A stretch of 64,000 bases of DNA from UBA12087 sp964370815 (GCA_964370815.1 CAYJKQ010000011.1:1-64000), one strand, 5' to 3'; positions 42,398 through 50,883 are shown, counted from the stretch's first letter. Numbers and translations are program-made. Notes: generated by a model from the letters alone, not told the origin.

Positions 42398-43078
42398 ATG
42401 ACACCTATGAAAATTGCAGCCCTGGTTCCCATGCGTCACCATTCACAACGCGTACCCGGCAAAAATTACCGGCCACTGGCTGGCAAACCCCTCTTCCATT
42501 ACATCATTACCACCCTGCTGCAGGTCCCCCGCATCAACCAGGTGGTGGTGGATACAGATTCTGAAGAAGTCATGGCAGGTTTAAGGCAGCATTTCCCGGA
42601 AGTACTGATCCTTGAGCGCCCCGAATCCTTACGGGGAGATACGATCACGATGAACGAGATATTGCTGTACGATACCTCCTGCCTGGAAGCTGATCTCTAC
42701 CTGCAGACGCACAGCACCAATCCTTTGCTCAGCGCAGACACGCTCGAGCGTGCCCTTACTACCTTCTTGAAAGCCTACCCGGCATACGACTCGCTTTTTT
42801 CGGTGACGCCAATGCAAACCCGCTTGTGGGATGGGCATGGCAAAGCCATTAACCACGACCCGGATATCCTGCTGCAAACCCAGGACCTGCCACCGGTATT
42901 TGAAGAGAACTCCTGTATTTATATGTTCACCCGCCAGAATTTGATCGAGCGTGGGAACCGGTTGGGAGCACATCCGCTCATGTTCGTGATGGATGCCGCT
43001 GAAGCCTGGGACATCGATGAGGAGCTCGATTTTTCCATCGTGGAGTTCCTGATGAACCACAGGGATCTTGCTGGTTGA
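42398..43078 (+). CDS. CMP-nonulosonate cytidylyltransferase-like protein, copy 3
   Basis: The protein has 226 aa from ATG 42398, eight bases after GGAAGG. A long in-frame extension to 42266 is an overlap with the previous gene's other frame and is not real. The key loop is LVPMRHHSQRVPGKNYRPLAGKPLF, in which the usual P-A-R-G-G-S-K is replaced by P-M-R-H-H-S-Q. VVDTDSEEV, LQTHSTNPLLSADTLE and WDIDEELDFSIVEFL follow. This variant loop occurs in cytidylyltransferases for less common acid sugars. It may activate a different sugar from those of copies 1 and 2. Confidence 0.8.
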   Translation: MTPMKIAALVPMRHHSQRVPGKNYRPLAGKPLFHYIITTLLQVPRINQVVVDTDSEEVMAGLRQHFPEVLILERPESLRGDTITMNEILLYDTSCLEADLYLQTHSTNPLLSADTLERALTTFLKAYPAYDSLFSVTPMQTRLWDGHGKAINHDPDILLQTQDLPPVFEENSCIYMFTRQNLIERGNRLGAHPLMFVMDAAEAWDIDEELDFSIVEFLMNHRDLAG

Positions 43079-43216
43079 TAATTGAAGAAGACAACTATTA
43101 TGGAAGTTTGTCGAGTGTGGTGGTTTTTTTTACAGTCAAAATCATCGAACCCCAGAAACCTAATAATTAAACGGTCGTAAAAATTTATTGAAAAATACTT
43201 ATTCCATCAGGATGAT

Positions 43217-44740
43217 ATGAAACAACGTCTTTCAAAATTTATCCACTTGCCCTGGTACCCTTTCCTGTTCAGCGCTTACCCTGTTCTGGCGCTGTTTGGC
43301 AACAATGTTGGTGAAGCCCGACCGGAAGCCTTGATCCGATCGCTGTTCATTTTCATGGCAGTTGCACTATTGTTCTTTTTCTTTTTTCGGGTGCTCCTGC
43401 GCAACTGGCATCGGGCCGCGTTTGTGACCCTGATCTGGATGGTATTATTTTCCACCTATGGACACCTGATCTCTTTCCTGAAAGACAAGGAGATCGTTTA
43501 TTCGGTCAACCTTATTCTGGTCGGCTGGCTGATCCTGGCAATCCTGTCTTTTTGGCTGGCATACCACCAGAAAATAAAGTTTTCTGCTGCCACAGCTTCC
43601 CTGAACCTGATCACGCTCTTTCTGCTGGTCTATCCGCTCTATCAGATCGGCTCGGTCGTGGTACAAAAAATTACTCTTTCCAGAAATTCTGCATCTGCCG
43701 CCGCGCTGCAGGAAGGGAACCCGGTTAACCCCGACGATCTGCCGGATATCTATTACATCATCCTCGATTCTTATTCACGTGCCGATCTTTTGCAGCAGGC
43801 ATACGGATACGATAACCAACCTTTTATTTCCAGCCTGGAGGAAATGGGGTTTTATGTTGCCAATTGCAGCCAGAGCAATTATATGCGCACGGATATTTCA
43901 CTAGCTTCCACGCTCAATATGGATTATATCCAGAATTTGAGCGATAAATTCAAACCTGATACTTACAACCGTACCTTGTTATTTGAACTGTTAAAACACA
44001 GCACTGTTCGCAAAGCGTTGGAATCAGCTGGATATCAGATAATCGCTTATGAAACCGGCTTCTATTGGTCGGAGTGGGATGATGCGGATATCTATATGGG
44101 GCCTTCACCTTTATGGAGCGACCTGACCTCCTTCGAAGAGCTGCTGCTCAACACCACCCTGCTCAGATTCCTGGATGATTCCGGAAAGATCAATACCGAT
44201 CAGATCTCCAACAATCATTATCGCGAACGCACCAGTTTTGTGCTGGACAGTCTCCCGGAACTGGTAAAATATCCTGGACCGACGTTTGCTTTCATACACA
44301 TTATATCTCCGCACCCGCCCTTCGTTTTTGGTCCGGATGGTCAACTCACCGATCCTGGATCTTTTCTCAATGCAGACAAGAAATATCCGGCTAAGGAATA
44401 TGCCATAGGATATACCAACCAGGTGACTTACCTGAATAATCGCATGAAGCAGATCCTGGGCACACTTATCAACGAATCCACCACCCCTCCGATCATCATT
44501 TTGCAGGGTGATCACGGTCCCTGGATGCAACCGGAGAAAAAACGATTCTGGATCTTGAATGCCTATTTCTTGCCTGGTCCCACCTCCGATCTGTACAGCA
44601 GCATCTCACCGGTCAATTCTTTCCGGATCGTGCTGAATGGAACCCTGGGCACAACTTATGGACTACTTGAAGACAAGAGTTACTTCTCACCCATCCCGTA
44701 TATCTATGATTTCAAACCCTATTCCAATGCCTGCAAGTGA
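43217..44740 (+). CDS. membrane sulfatase-like hydrolase/transferase
   Basis: The protein has 507 aa. Four or five hydrophobic helices fill residues about 12-155, then a soluble alkaline-phosphatase-superfamily domain faces outside. DIYYIILDSYSRADLLQQAYGYDN supplies the first metal Asp. SNYMRTDISLASTLNMDYI contains the likely nucleophile Thr/Ser region. FIHIISPHPPFVF and LQGDHGPWM (the Asp-His pair) complete the metal site. Relatives include phosphoglycerol and phosphoethanolamine transferases and sulfatases. It would modify the exported glycan outside the cell, but the group moved is unknown. Confidence 0.78.
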   Translation: MKQRLSKFIHLPWYPFLFSAYPVLALFGNNVGEARPEALIRSLFIFMAVALLFFFFFRVLLRNWHRAAFVTLIWMVLFSTYGHLISFLKDKEIVYSVNLILVGWLILAILSFWLAYHQKIKFSAATASLNLITLFLLVYPLYQIGSVVVQKITLSRNSASAAALQEGNPVNPDDLPDIYYIILDSYSRADLLQQAYGYDNQPFISSLEEMGFYVANCSQSNYMRTDISLASTLNMDYIQNLSDKFKPDTYNRTLLFELLKHSTVRKALESAGYQIIAYETGFYWSEWDDADIYMGPSPLWSDLTSFEELLLNTTLLRFLDDSGKINTDQISNNHYRERTSFVLDSLPELVKYPGPTFAFIHIISPHPPFVFGPDGQLTDPGSFLNADKKYPAKEYAIGYTNQVTYLNNRMKQILGTLINESTTPPIIILQGDHGPWMQPEKKRFWILNAYFLPGPTSDLYSSISPVNSFRIVLNGTLGTTYGLLEDKSYFSPIPYIYDFKPYSNACK

Positions 44741-44755
44741 AAGAATATTAAAACC

Positions 44756-45712
44756 ATGACCACCATCCTTCTTTCTGCACCTTATATGCTTCCTGAGATC
44801 GACCGCTTTCGATTGGTTCTTGAGCGCTATAAGCTGGACTTGATAACCCCGGTTGTGAATGAGCGCCTGGAAGAGCAAGATCTGCTGGCTTATGCCGGTC
44901 AATTCGATGGCGCTATTTGCGGGGATGACCGATTCACTGCCCGTGTACTGGAAATCTGTGCACCACGCCTCAAGGTCATATCCAAATGGGGCACCGGAGT
45001 GGACTCGATCGACTCCGCCGCCTGTGAAAGGCTGGGCATTGCACTCAAGCGCACACTGAACGCCTTCACCCTGCCGGTAGCCGATTCGGTACTGGGCTAC
45101 ATGCTGGCTTTTGCCCGCCGCCAACCCTGGATGACGGCTGAAATGAGATCCGGTCGCTGGCATAAATTACCCGGTCGCTCGTTGAGCGAATGCAGTCTGG
45201 GTGTGATCGGGCTGGGGAATATTGGCAAGGCTGTCATCCGCCGGGCGCATGGATTCGGTATGCAGTTGCTGGGGAACGATATCGTCGAGATCGATCCCGT
45301 CTTCCTGGTTGAAAATGGCGTGCACATGGTCTCCCTGGAGCAACTTATGGCAGGCTCAGATTTCATCAGCGTCAATTGCGATCTGAACCCGACCAGTCTG
45401 AACCTGATCAACCCTGCCAGCCTGGGGTATGCCCGCCTGGGAGCAGTGCTGATCAATACGGCGCGCGGTCCGATTGTTGATGAAGCTGCCCTGGTGCACG
45501 CTCTGAAATCCGGCAAGCTGGGCGGGGCAGCATTAGATGTCTTTGAAATGGAGCCATTGCCATTGGATAGTCCGTTGCTCGGGATGGATAATGTCATGCT
45601 GGCGCCACACAACTCCAATTCCAGCCCGACGGCTTGGGAGCATGTTCATCTGAACACCATCCGCAACCTTCTGGAGGGTTTGGGCATTGCCTCGGATGGA
45701 TTGAAGATATGA
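44756..45712 (+). CDS. D-isomer 2-hydroxyacid dehydrogenase (phosphoglycerate-dehydrogenase-like)
   Basis: The protein has 318 aa. The NAD loop is LGVIGLGNIGKAVIRRAHGFG, preceded by VISKWGTGVDSID and TLPVADSVLGYMLAF. The catalytic triad is visible as Arg in INTARGPIVDEAAL, Glu in DVFEMEPLPLDSPLL and His in LAPHNSNSSPTA. Members reduce 2-keto acids to D-2-hydroxy acids. Inside a nonulosonate-rich glycan locus the substrate could be a glycan-linked lactate or glycerate precursor, or the keto acid itself, but no direct evidence points to one. It is about 15 bases after the sulfatase-like gene. Confidence 0.83.
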   Translation: MTTILLSAPYMLPEIDRFRLVLERYKLDLITPVVNERLEEQDLLAYAGQFDGAICGDDRFTARVLEICAPRLKVISKWGTGVDSIDSAACERLGIALKRTLNAFTLPVADSVLGYMLAFARRQPWMTAEMRSGRWHKLPGRSLSECSLGVIGLGNIGKAVIRRAHGFGMQLLGNDIVEIDPVFLVENGVHMVSLEQLMAGSDFISVNCDLNPTSLNLINPASLGYARLGAVLINTARGPIVDEAALVHALKSGKLGGAALDVFEMEPLPLDSPLLGMDNVMLAPHNSNSSPTAWEHVHLNTIRNLLEGLGIASDGLKI

Positions 45713-45731
45713 GTACAATTAACGCCGCCTC

Positions 45732-45774
45732 GAAGGTTTCTGTATGTCTGTCTTGTTCGATGATCCAAACCTTC
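45732..45774 (+). promoter_or_regulatory. long-loop inverted repeat between the dehydrogenase and SDR genes
   Basis: GAAGGTTT (45732-45739) is repeated inverted as AAACCTTC (45767-45774), separated by 27 bases. The 118-base gap is otherwise unremarkable. It could be a leader hairpin or a protein-binding site. There is no T run. Confidence 0.4.
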
Positions 45775-45830
45775 CCGTTCGGTGAACATGGGCAAATCAG
45801 GACTTTTTTCATAAGGTGAGAAAATAGAAT

Positions 45831-46601
45831 ATGGCAAACCCAAACTCTAAAAAAACAGTTCTGATCACCGGTGCAGCGGGTGGCATTGGTCGAGCCACCG
45901 TGAACCTGTTCGCCTCAAGTGGTTGGCGTGTCATCGGTGTGGACCGCGCAGACTTCGGTACCGGTTTCCCGCAGGATGGTCTGTTCATCCATTCGGATAT
46001 CTCTGAACCAGCCTCGTTGGAGACCATCTTTCAGCAGGTCCAAGCATTTTCAGGTGTGCTGAATGGGCTGATCAACAATGCCGCCCTGCAAATTGCCAAA
46101 CCGCTGCTGGAAACCAGCGTGGAAGAATGGGATGCTGTCATGGCTTCCAACCTGCGCTCTGTTTTCCTGAGTGCCAAGCTGTCGTATCCGCTTTTCATCG
46201 CAGCTGGTGGTGGGGCTATCGTCAACGTCTCCTCGGTGCATGCCGTGCAGACCTCTGCCAATATTGCCGCTTACGCGGCCAGTAAGGGCGGTCTGCTGGC
46301 GCTGACCCGTGCCATGGCTATTGAATTTGCAGACGACAATATCCGAGTAAATGCCATTCTGCCCGGTGCGGTGGATACTCCCATGCTGCGCGCCGGATTG
46401 GGGCGTGAGCATATGATGGGCGAAGACATTCAGGCCCGCCTGGAAAACCTGGCTGGCAAGACTGTCAATGGGCGGATCGGTACACCGGAAGAGATCGCAC
46501 ATGCCATCTATTTCCTGGCTGATGAGATCCAGTCCTCCTTCATGACCGGCCAGGCCCTGATCGTGGACGGCGGCGCAACAGCCCGCCTGAGCACCGAATG
46601 A
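45831..46601 (+). CDS. short-chain dehydrogenase/reductase
   Basis: The protein has 256 aa. The cofactor loop is VLITGAAGGIGRATVNLF, with GVDRADFG and INNAALQIA. Catalytic Ser lies in IVNVSSVHAVQTSANIAAYAASKGGLL, which also has Tyr-x3-Lys (YAASK). VNAILPGAVDTPML and VDGGATAR end the fold. It is a classical FabG-type SDR; the substrate cannot be named. It overlaps the DUF115 gene by four bases (ATGA), so the two are co-translated and may act on the same sugar. An AGGTGAG site precedes the start. Confidence 0.83.
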   Translation: MANPNSKKTVLITGAAGGIGRATVNLFASSGWRVIGVDRADFGTGFPQDGLFIHSDISEPASLETIFQQVQAFSGVLNGLINNAALQIAKPLLETSVEEWDAVMASNLRSVFLSAKLSYPLFIAAGGGAIVNVSSVHAVQTSANIAAYAASKGGLLALTRAMAIEFADDNIRVNAILPGAVDTPMLRAGLGREHMMGEDIQARLENLAGKTVNGRIGTPEEIAHAIYFLADEIQSSFMTGQALIVDGGATARLSTE

Positions 46602-47401
46602 AAAATGCCTTCAAGCGTGCCCTGCCTGCACCACTCTGGAGCCTGCTGGGACGCAGCTATGATGCCCTCCTGCGCCTGCCGGAACTCCCGCAAGCTAACT
46701 TGCATCCCTGGCGGCGTTCCAGCAAAAGCAACCTGGCACAATACCACAATACCCAGACCGGCAAACGCTGCTTTATCATCGGCAATGGACCCAGCCTGCA
46801 GCATCTCGACTTGGGAAAACTGAAGAACGAAGTTACCTTTGGCATGAACCGCATCTACCTGCTTTTCCCCGAGCTGGGATTCAGCACGACCTACTTTGTC
46901 TCGATCAATGACCTGGTCATCCAGCAGTGTGCAGCAGACATTCGTGCCCTGAGCATGCCAAAATTCCTGGCGTGGCGTTCGCATCCTCACATCCAACCCA
47001 CCCCGGACATGAGCTTTCTCTATACCACCTACACCGGTCCCAAATTCAGCCGGAACGTCGGCGGACGGGTCTGGGAGGGTGCCACTGTCACCTATGTTGC
47101 CCTGCAACTGGCTTTTCACATGGGCTTTGAAGAGGTTGTCCTGATCGGGGTTGACCACAACTTTGTCTCCCAGGGAGACCCCAACCAGACCGTTACCTCC
47201 ACTGGCGACGACCCCAATCACTTTTCCCCCGTTTATTTCGGCAAGGGTTTCAGATGGCAGCAGCCAGACCTGGACACCTCTGAGATCGCCTATCGCATGG
47301 CGAAGTCTGCTTACGAGGCAGCCGGGCGGCGTATACTGGATGCCACGCTCGGAGGCAAGCTGACGGTCTTCCCCAAAGTGGACTACGATTCCATGTTCTG
47401 A
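46598..47401 (+). CDS. DUF115/GT42-like protein, candidate nonulosonate transferase
   Basis: The protein has 267 aa. CFIIGNGPSLQHLDLGKLKNEVTFGMNRIYL carries the G-N-G-P-S-L loop (N63) and N84 that the DUF115 family, including flagellar Maf proteins, shares with GT42 sialyltransferases. EEVVLIGVDHNF (D186, H187) is a second family block. Maf proteins attach pseudaminic or legionaminic acid to flagellin. This is a single-domain version with no Maf flanking regions, lying in a cluster that makes several CMP-nonulosonates. Transfer of one of them to the glycan is plausible, but inferred. Confidence 0.72.
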   Translation: MKNAFKRALPAPLWSLLGRSYDALLRLPELPQANLHPWRRSSKSNLAQYHNTQTGKRCFIIGNGPSLQHLDLGKLKNEVTFGMNRIYLLFPELGFSTTYFVSINDLVIQQCAADIRALSMPKFLAWRSHPHIQPTPDMSFLYTTYTGPKFSRNVGGRVWEGATVTYVALQLAFHMGFEEVVLIGVDHNFVSQGDPNQTVTSTGDDPNHFSPVYFGKGFRWQQPDLDTSEIAYRMAKSAYEAAGRRILDATLGGKLTVFPKVDYDSMF

Positions 47402-47410
47402 ACCGACCCG

Positions 47411-48352
47411 ATGAACCCCTCACACGAACCCCCGCTGGTTTCCATCATCACACCCTCTTTCAACCAGGCGCGCTACCTCGAGCAGACCATCCAATCTGTT
47501 CTCGGGCAGAATTATGCACGCCTGGAGTACCTGCTGGTGGATGGCGCTTCCACGGACGGCAGCCTGGAGATCATTCACAAATATTCCGATAAGTTCAAAT
47601 GGTGGGTCTCCGAGCCGGATGCAGGTCAGGCTGAAGCCATTAACAAGGGGTTGCGCCGCGCACAGGGAGCATACGTAGCTTGGCTCAACTCGGATGATCT
47701 CTATCTGCCAGGAGCTATTGAGAGGGCTGTCTCAGTCTTTGAACAGTTACCCGGGACCGGGCTGGTCTTTGGGGATGTGCTGGCCATCGATCAGAATGGG
47801 CAGACCACCAACCAGCTGCGCTATGGTAACTGGACCTTACCCGACCTGATGGCTTTCCGGGTCATCGGGCAGCCTTCGGTCTTCATGCGCCGCAGTGTGC
47901 TGGAGCAGGTTGGTCATCTCAATCCGTCCTATCACTATCTGCTCGACCACCAGCTCTGGCTGCGCATGGCGCAACTGGCGGAGATACACTATATTCCCGA
48001 GACGCTCTCGGCGGCGCGTTTCCATGCTGAATCCAAGAATGTAGCCCTGGCGAACCAGTTTGGCGAGGAAGCCTTTCGCATCCTGGAATGGATGGAAACC
48101 CAGACTGCCCTGGTGCCCGGGTTGTCTGAAAACAGGTCGCGCATTAATGCGGGTGCCCAGCGTCTGAGCGCTTTTTACCTGCTGGACGGCGGTCAGGCAG
48201 GTGCATCCCTGCGTGCCTACGCCCGGGCTTTTCGCCTGCATCCGCCCACCGTGTTGCGGGATTGGAAGCATGTGCTGTTTGCGTTATTCTGCCTGTTAGG
48301 GCTGAATAAATTGGGGGAGGTGTATAAGAAGGTCAGGAAGCGGTTGACATAG
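47411..48352 (+). CDS. GT2 family glycosyltransferase
   Basis: The protein has 313 aa. LVSIITPSFNQARYLEQTIQSVLGQNYARLEYLLVDGASTDGSLEI begins the GT-A fold, and 'DAGQAEAINKGL' and WLNSDDLYLPGAI (the S-D-D metal site) follow. GQPSVFMRRSVLEQVGHL and LDHQLWLRMA supply the acceptor and catalytic regions. About 60 C-terminal residues form an amphipathic helix bundle that may touch the membrane. It is the last gene of the glycan cluster. The next region carries the queuosine genes after about 330 bases. Confidence 0.86.
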   Translation: MNPSHEPPLVSIITPSFNQARYLEQTIQSVLGQNYARLEYLLVDGASTDGSLEIIHKYSDKFKWWVSEPDAGQAEAINKGLRRAQGAYVAWLNSDDLYLPGAIERAVSVFEQLPGTGLVFGDVLAIDQNGQTTNQLRYGNWTLPDLMAFRVIGQPSVFMRRSVLEQVGHLNPSYHYLLDHQLWLRMAQLAEIHYIPETLSAARFHAESKNVALANQFGEEAFRILEWMETQTALVPGLSENRSRINAGAQRLSAFYLLDGGQAGASLRAYARAFRLHPPTVLRDWKHVLFALFCLLGLNKLGEVYKKVRKRLT

Positions 48353-48600
48353 GTAAGATAAAAAACAATATTTATATCTGAATAATAATGCCTGTTGTTA
48401 TTGGTCAAATTGTTTAATAAACACCCATGCCATCGCAGTGCTGATCTGTGACCATGGCATGAAGCTGTATTGTGGGGGATACCCGGAGCACTGGTGAGTT
48501 CAAGAGTGCCAGGATGGCATCTGGAATACAAACTGATATAATTAATATGAACATGACTGAGAATACCATTCATTTAATGTCTGATCAGAATCTAGGGGTA
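48353..48600. other. noncoding region after the glycan cluster
   Basis: No convincing gene is visible. CATGCCAT (48426-48433) and ATGGCATG (48454-48461) form an inverted repeat with a 20-base loop. AT-rich blocks at 48360-48420 and 48530-48570 could hold the promoter of the queF unit. I do not see a T-tract terminator for the preceding cluster here. Confidence 0.45.
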
Positions 48601-48620
48601 TTATGCGGAGCATAACCGCA
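48601..48620 (+). promoter_or_regulatory. alternative overlapping hairpins in the queF leader
   Basis: TTATGC (48601-48606) can pair with GCATAA (48610-48615). The competing stem TGCGG (48604-48608) can pair with CCGCA (48616-48620). The two stems exclude each other, and an A-rich tail and T7 run follow. This could be a small regulatory RNA switch for the queuosine genes. It does not fit the preQ1-I pattern I know, so the label is structural only. Confidence 0.35.
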
Positions 48621-48687
48621 AACCACCAAATTTTTTTCTCAGCAGCATGGAAATTTTGATTAATCGGAAGTTTTGTGGAGATTTTTT

Positions 48688-49146
48688 ATGAAAAATGGAA
48701 CAGATGATATCAGCGGGTTGACAGCCCTGGGCGGCAAGACTCAGCCCGGTAAAAACCTGGAAGCCTTCCCCAACCGTGCACCCGACCGGTATTACCTTGT
48801 ATCCCTGCATACCAGTGAATTTACCTGTTTATGCCCGAAGACCGGTCAACCTGATTTTGCCACCATCCATGTCGATTACATACCGGACAAGAAAGTGGTC
48901 GAGTCCAAATCATTTAAACTTTACCTGTGGGCATATCGAAATGAAGGCGCATTCCACGAACATGTCGTCAACCAGATCCTGGATGATCTTCAAAAAATTC
49001 TGGAGGCTCATTGGATCCGGGTAACCGGTGTTTTTAATATTCGGGGAGGTATTGGTATCCAGGTTCAGGCTGAACATACCCGCACCCCCGCAGCTCGCCA
49101 GCAATGGAAGCAGCACAACCCGCTCGGTACAACTGAGGAAGAATGA
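48688..49146 (+). CDS. queF: NADPH-dependent 7-cyano-7-deazaguanine reductase
   Basis: The protein has 152 aa, the short unimodular type. FTCLCPKTGQPDFATIHVDYIPDKKVVESKSFKLYLWAYRNEGAFHE contains the catalytic Cys and Asp and the family's E-S-K-S-x-K-x-Y motif. QueF reduces preQ0 to preQ1 in the queuosine tRNA-modification pathway. The GGAG at 48675-48678 fits the ATG at 48688; an in-frame GTG at 48673 lies upstream of it and is unlikely to be the start. The next gene is a queuosine-precursor transporter starting one base after the stop, so the pair is a small operon. Confidence 0.93.
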   Translation: MKNGTDDISGLTALGGKTQPGKNLEAFPNRAPDRYYLVSLHTSEFTCLCPKTGQPDFATIHVDYIPDKKVVESKSFKLYLWAYRNEGAFHEHVVNQILDDLQKILEAHWIRVTGVFNIRGGIGIQVQAEHTRTPAARQQWKQHNPLGTTEEE

Positions 49147-49866
49147 ATGGCCCCCATTAAACCAATCTCTGAGCGAAAACCTTACCGATATTTCAGCTTG
49201 ATCACAGCCATCTTTGTGACTGTGCTGATCATTTCGAATATTATCGCGGTGAAGCTGGTTTCTATCTGGGGGCTGGTCCTGCCAGCGGCTGTCATCCTTT
49301 TCCCGATCAGTTACATATTCGGGGATATTTTGACCGAGGTTTACGGCTATGCCAACGCCCGCAAAGTGATCTGGACAGGTTTCTTCTGCAATCTGCTGGC
49401 AGTGCTTGCCATCTGGGTGGCGGGCATCCTGCCGGCTGTTCCATTTTGGTCTGTCGGAGGTTTTTCCACTGCTGAGACAGCCCAGCAGGCTTATTCAGCC
49501 ATATTGGGCTTCACTCCACGCCTTCTGATCGCATCCTTCATGGCTTACCTGGCAGGCGAGTTCTTAAATTCTTATGCCCTGGCGAAGTTGAAACTAAAAA
49601 CACAGGGAAAATTCCTGTGGATCCGAACCATTGGCTCGACCATTGTGGGGGAAGGCGTTGATTCAGCTATTTTTATTGCCCTCGCATTTTGGAGCATCCT
49701 GCCGCCACCCGCTTTGATGACTGCCATCCTATCGCAGTGGATGTTCAAGGTTGTTTATGAAACCCTGGCCACACCGCTGACATACCTGGTGGTCAACTTC
49801 CTCAAGAAGAAGGAAAATGAGGATTATTTTGACAAGAGCACCAATTTCAACCCTATTTCTTTTTAA
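49147..49866 (+). CDS. yhhQ: queuosine precursor transporter (YhhQ/VUT family)
   Basis: The protein has 239 aa with about six membrane helices. ISNIIAVKLVSIWGLVLPAAVILFPISYIFGDILTEVYGYANARKVIW is the family signature. AYLAGEFLNSYALAKLK and RTIGSTIVGEGVDSAIFI complete the conserved blocks. Members import preQ0 or preQ1. It starts immediately after queF, so import and reduction are coupled; a strong terminator follows the gene. Confidence 0.9.
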   Translation: MAPIKPISERKPYRYFSLITAIFVTVLIISNIIAVKLVSIWGLVLPAAVILFPISYIFGDILTEVYGYANARKVIWTGFFCNLLAVLAIWVAGILPAVPFWSVGGFSTAETAQQAYSAILGFTPRLLIASFMAYLAGEFLNSYALAKLKLKTQGKFLWIRTIGSTIVGEGVDSAIFIALAFWSILPPPALMTAILSQWMFKVVYETLATPLTYLVVNFLKKKENEDYFDKSTNFNPISF

Positions 49867-49896
49867 TTTATACTTCTTACTCAAGAATTAACAATC

Positions 49897-49930
49897 ATAG
49901 GCGCTCCGTAATTGGGAGCGCCTATTTATT
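49897..49930. terminator. bidirectional terminator
   Basis: A perfect 11-base stem ATAGGCGCTCC (49897-49907) with GGAGCGCCTAT (49915-49925) surrounds a short loop, followed by TTATT. It lies between the convergent queuosine transporter and the minus-strand coiled-coil gene and could serve both. Confidence 0.8.
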
Positions 49931-49964
49931 CAGGAATTCAATTTATATTTATTTCCAAAAACTT

Positions 49965-50597
49965 TTATTTACCAAACAAGGTTGTTGCAATATCCATCAA
50001 GTTGCCCGCCAGCAATTCAAGGTCCACTTTGGCGGTTTCAATATCACCATCCAGGCCAGACAGGATCAGCTCCAGGCGCTGTGGCAAACTTGTTACAAGG
50101 CTGGCATCTGCAGCGCCAAGGCGAGGAGCCAGGTCTACCAGGTGCTGGGATGTATTTTCAAGAGCTGCTTTTGCAGCCGGTATATCCTTTTTAACAAGCG
50201 CCAGGCGGGCATTGTTGACATCCACCAGCACTTGCATCAACTCCAAATGGGTTTGAGCATCTTCAAGAACAGCAAGCCGATCTTCGGCAGTGTTCAGTTT
50301 AGCGGTCAGGCTGTTGACCTGGTTTTGCAGGTCTGTCGTTGTTTCATAAGCCTGGGTCAATTCTTTAAGCTGTGGCTGATAGCGCAAGAAGTTAAAGGCT
50401 ACAACACCAGCCGTGAAGGCTATGGCGACAACTGCCAGCCAGATCAGGCTGGAGCGCCAGAAGCGACGCATGCGGCTGAGAGGTTGTTTTTCCGGTTTGG
50501 CTGGGGGAATCTGAGCTCCACCTTCCGGTTGTGAAGAAGTTTTTATATCAGGAGCGATCTCATCCTCGGTGAATTTTTCATTCTCGTTATTATCCAT
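49965..50597 (-). CDS. single-pass membrane protein with coiled coil
   Basis: The protein has 210 aa. An acidic, proline-rich cytoplasmic N-terminus of about 45 residues is followed by one membrane helix (SLIWLAVVAIAFTAGVVAFNFL, about 50-71). A predicted coiled coil comes next (LKELTQAYETTTDLQNQVNSLTAKLNTAEDRLAVLED). The C-terminal half is helical and rich in leucine/alanine. I do not recognise a family with known function. It may be an envelope scaffold or stress protein. Not part of an obvious operon. Confidence 0.65.
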   Translation of the reverse strand: MDNNENEKFTEDEIAPDIKTSSQPEGGAQIPPAKPEKQPLSRMRRFWRSSLIWLAVVAIAFTAGVVAFNFLRYQPQLKELTQAYETTTDLQNQVNSLTAKLNTAEDRLAVLEDAQTHLELMQVLVDVNNARLALVKKDIPAAKAALENTSQHLVDLAPRLGAADASLVTSLPQRLELILSGLDGDIETAKVDLELLAGNLMDIATTLFGK

Positions 50598-50849
50598 TTT
50601 TATTATCCTTTCTTGATATTGTTACGACCGATCAGATCTTCAAACGGCTTAACATTCGCAGTTTAGACCGTTAATTACATTATATTCCAATTGTGGAATT
50701 AACACGGAAATTCGAGTTATTCAGTTCAGGTTAATGCTATTGAGAATACTCTCACAGGTTTCCACAACACAAGTTGGATCTGAAACACATCTGGTTGAAC
50801 TATCGCACCAATCAGATCTAAGCTTGAATAAATATCGCCCAATTAAAAA
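50598..50849. other. upstream region of the coiled-coil gene
   Basis: This noncoding stretch has a small palindrome ATTCCA-ATTG-TGGAAT (50684-50699) inside AT-rich sequence, a possible operator for the minus-strand gene at 49965. No coding frame or RNA gene is visible. Confidence 0.4.
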
Positions 50850-50883
50850 AAGAAGTGACCTTCACTAGCGGAGGTCACTTCTT
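50850..50883 (-). terminator. rho-independent terminator
   Basis: AAGAAGTGACCT (50850-50861) pairs with AGGTCACTTCTT (50872-50883). Read on the minus strand the stem is followed by a run of seven Ts, so it terminates the YgbA-type gene at 50909-51250. Confidence 0.85.

Noticed and set aside
48353..48687. preQ1-I riboswitch upstream of queF
   Set aside because: I looked for the short stem with C-rich loop and A-rich tail. The hairpin at 48604-48620 lacks the family's loop and tail, so I report only the structure.
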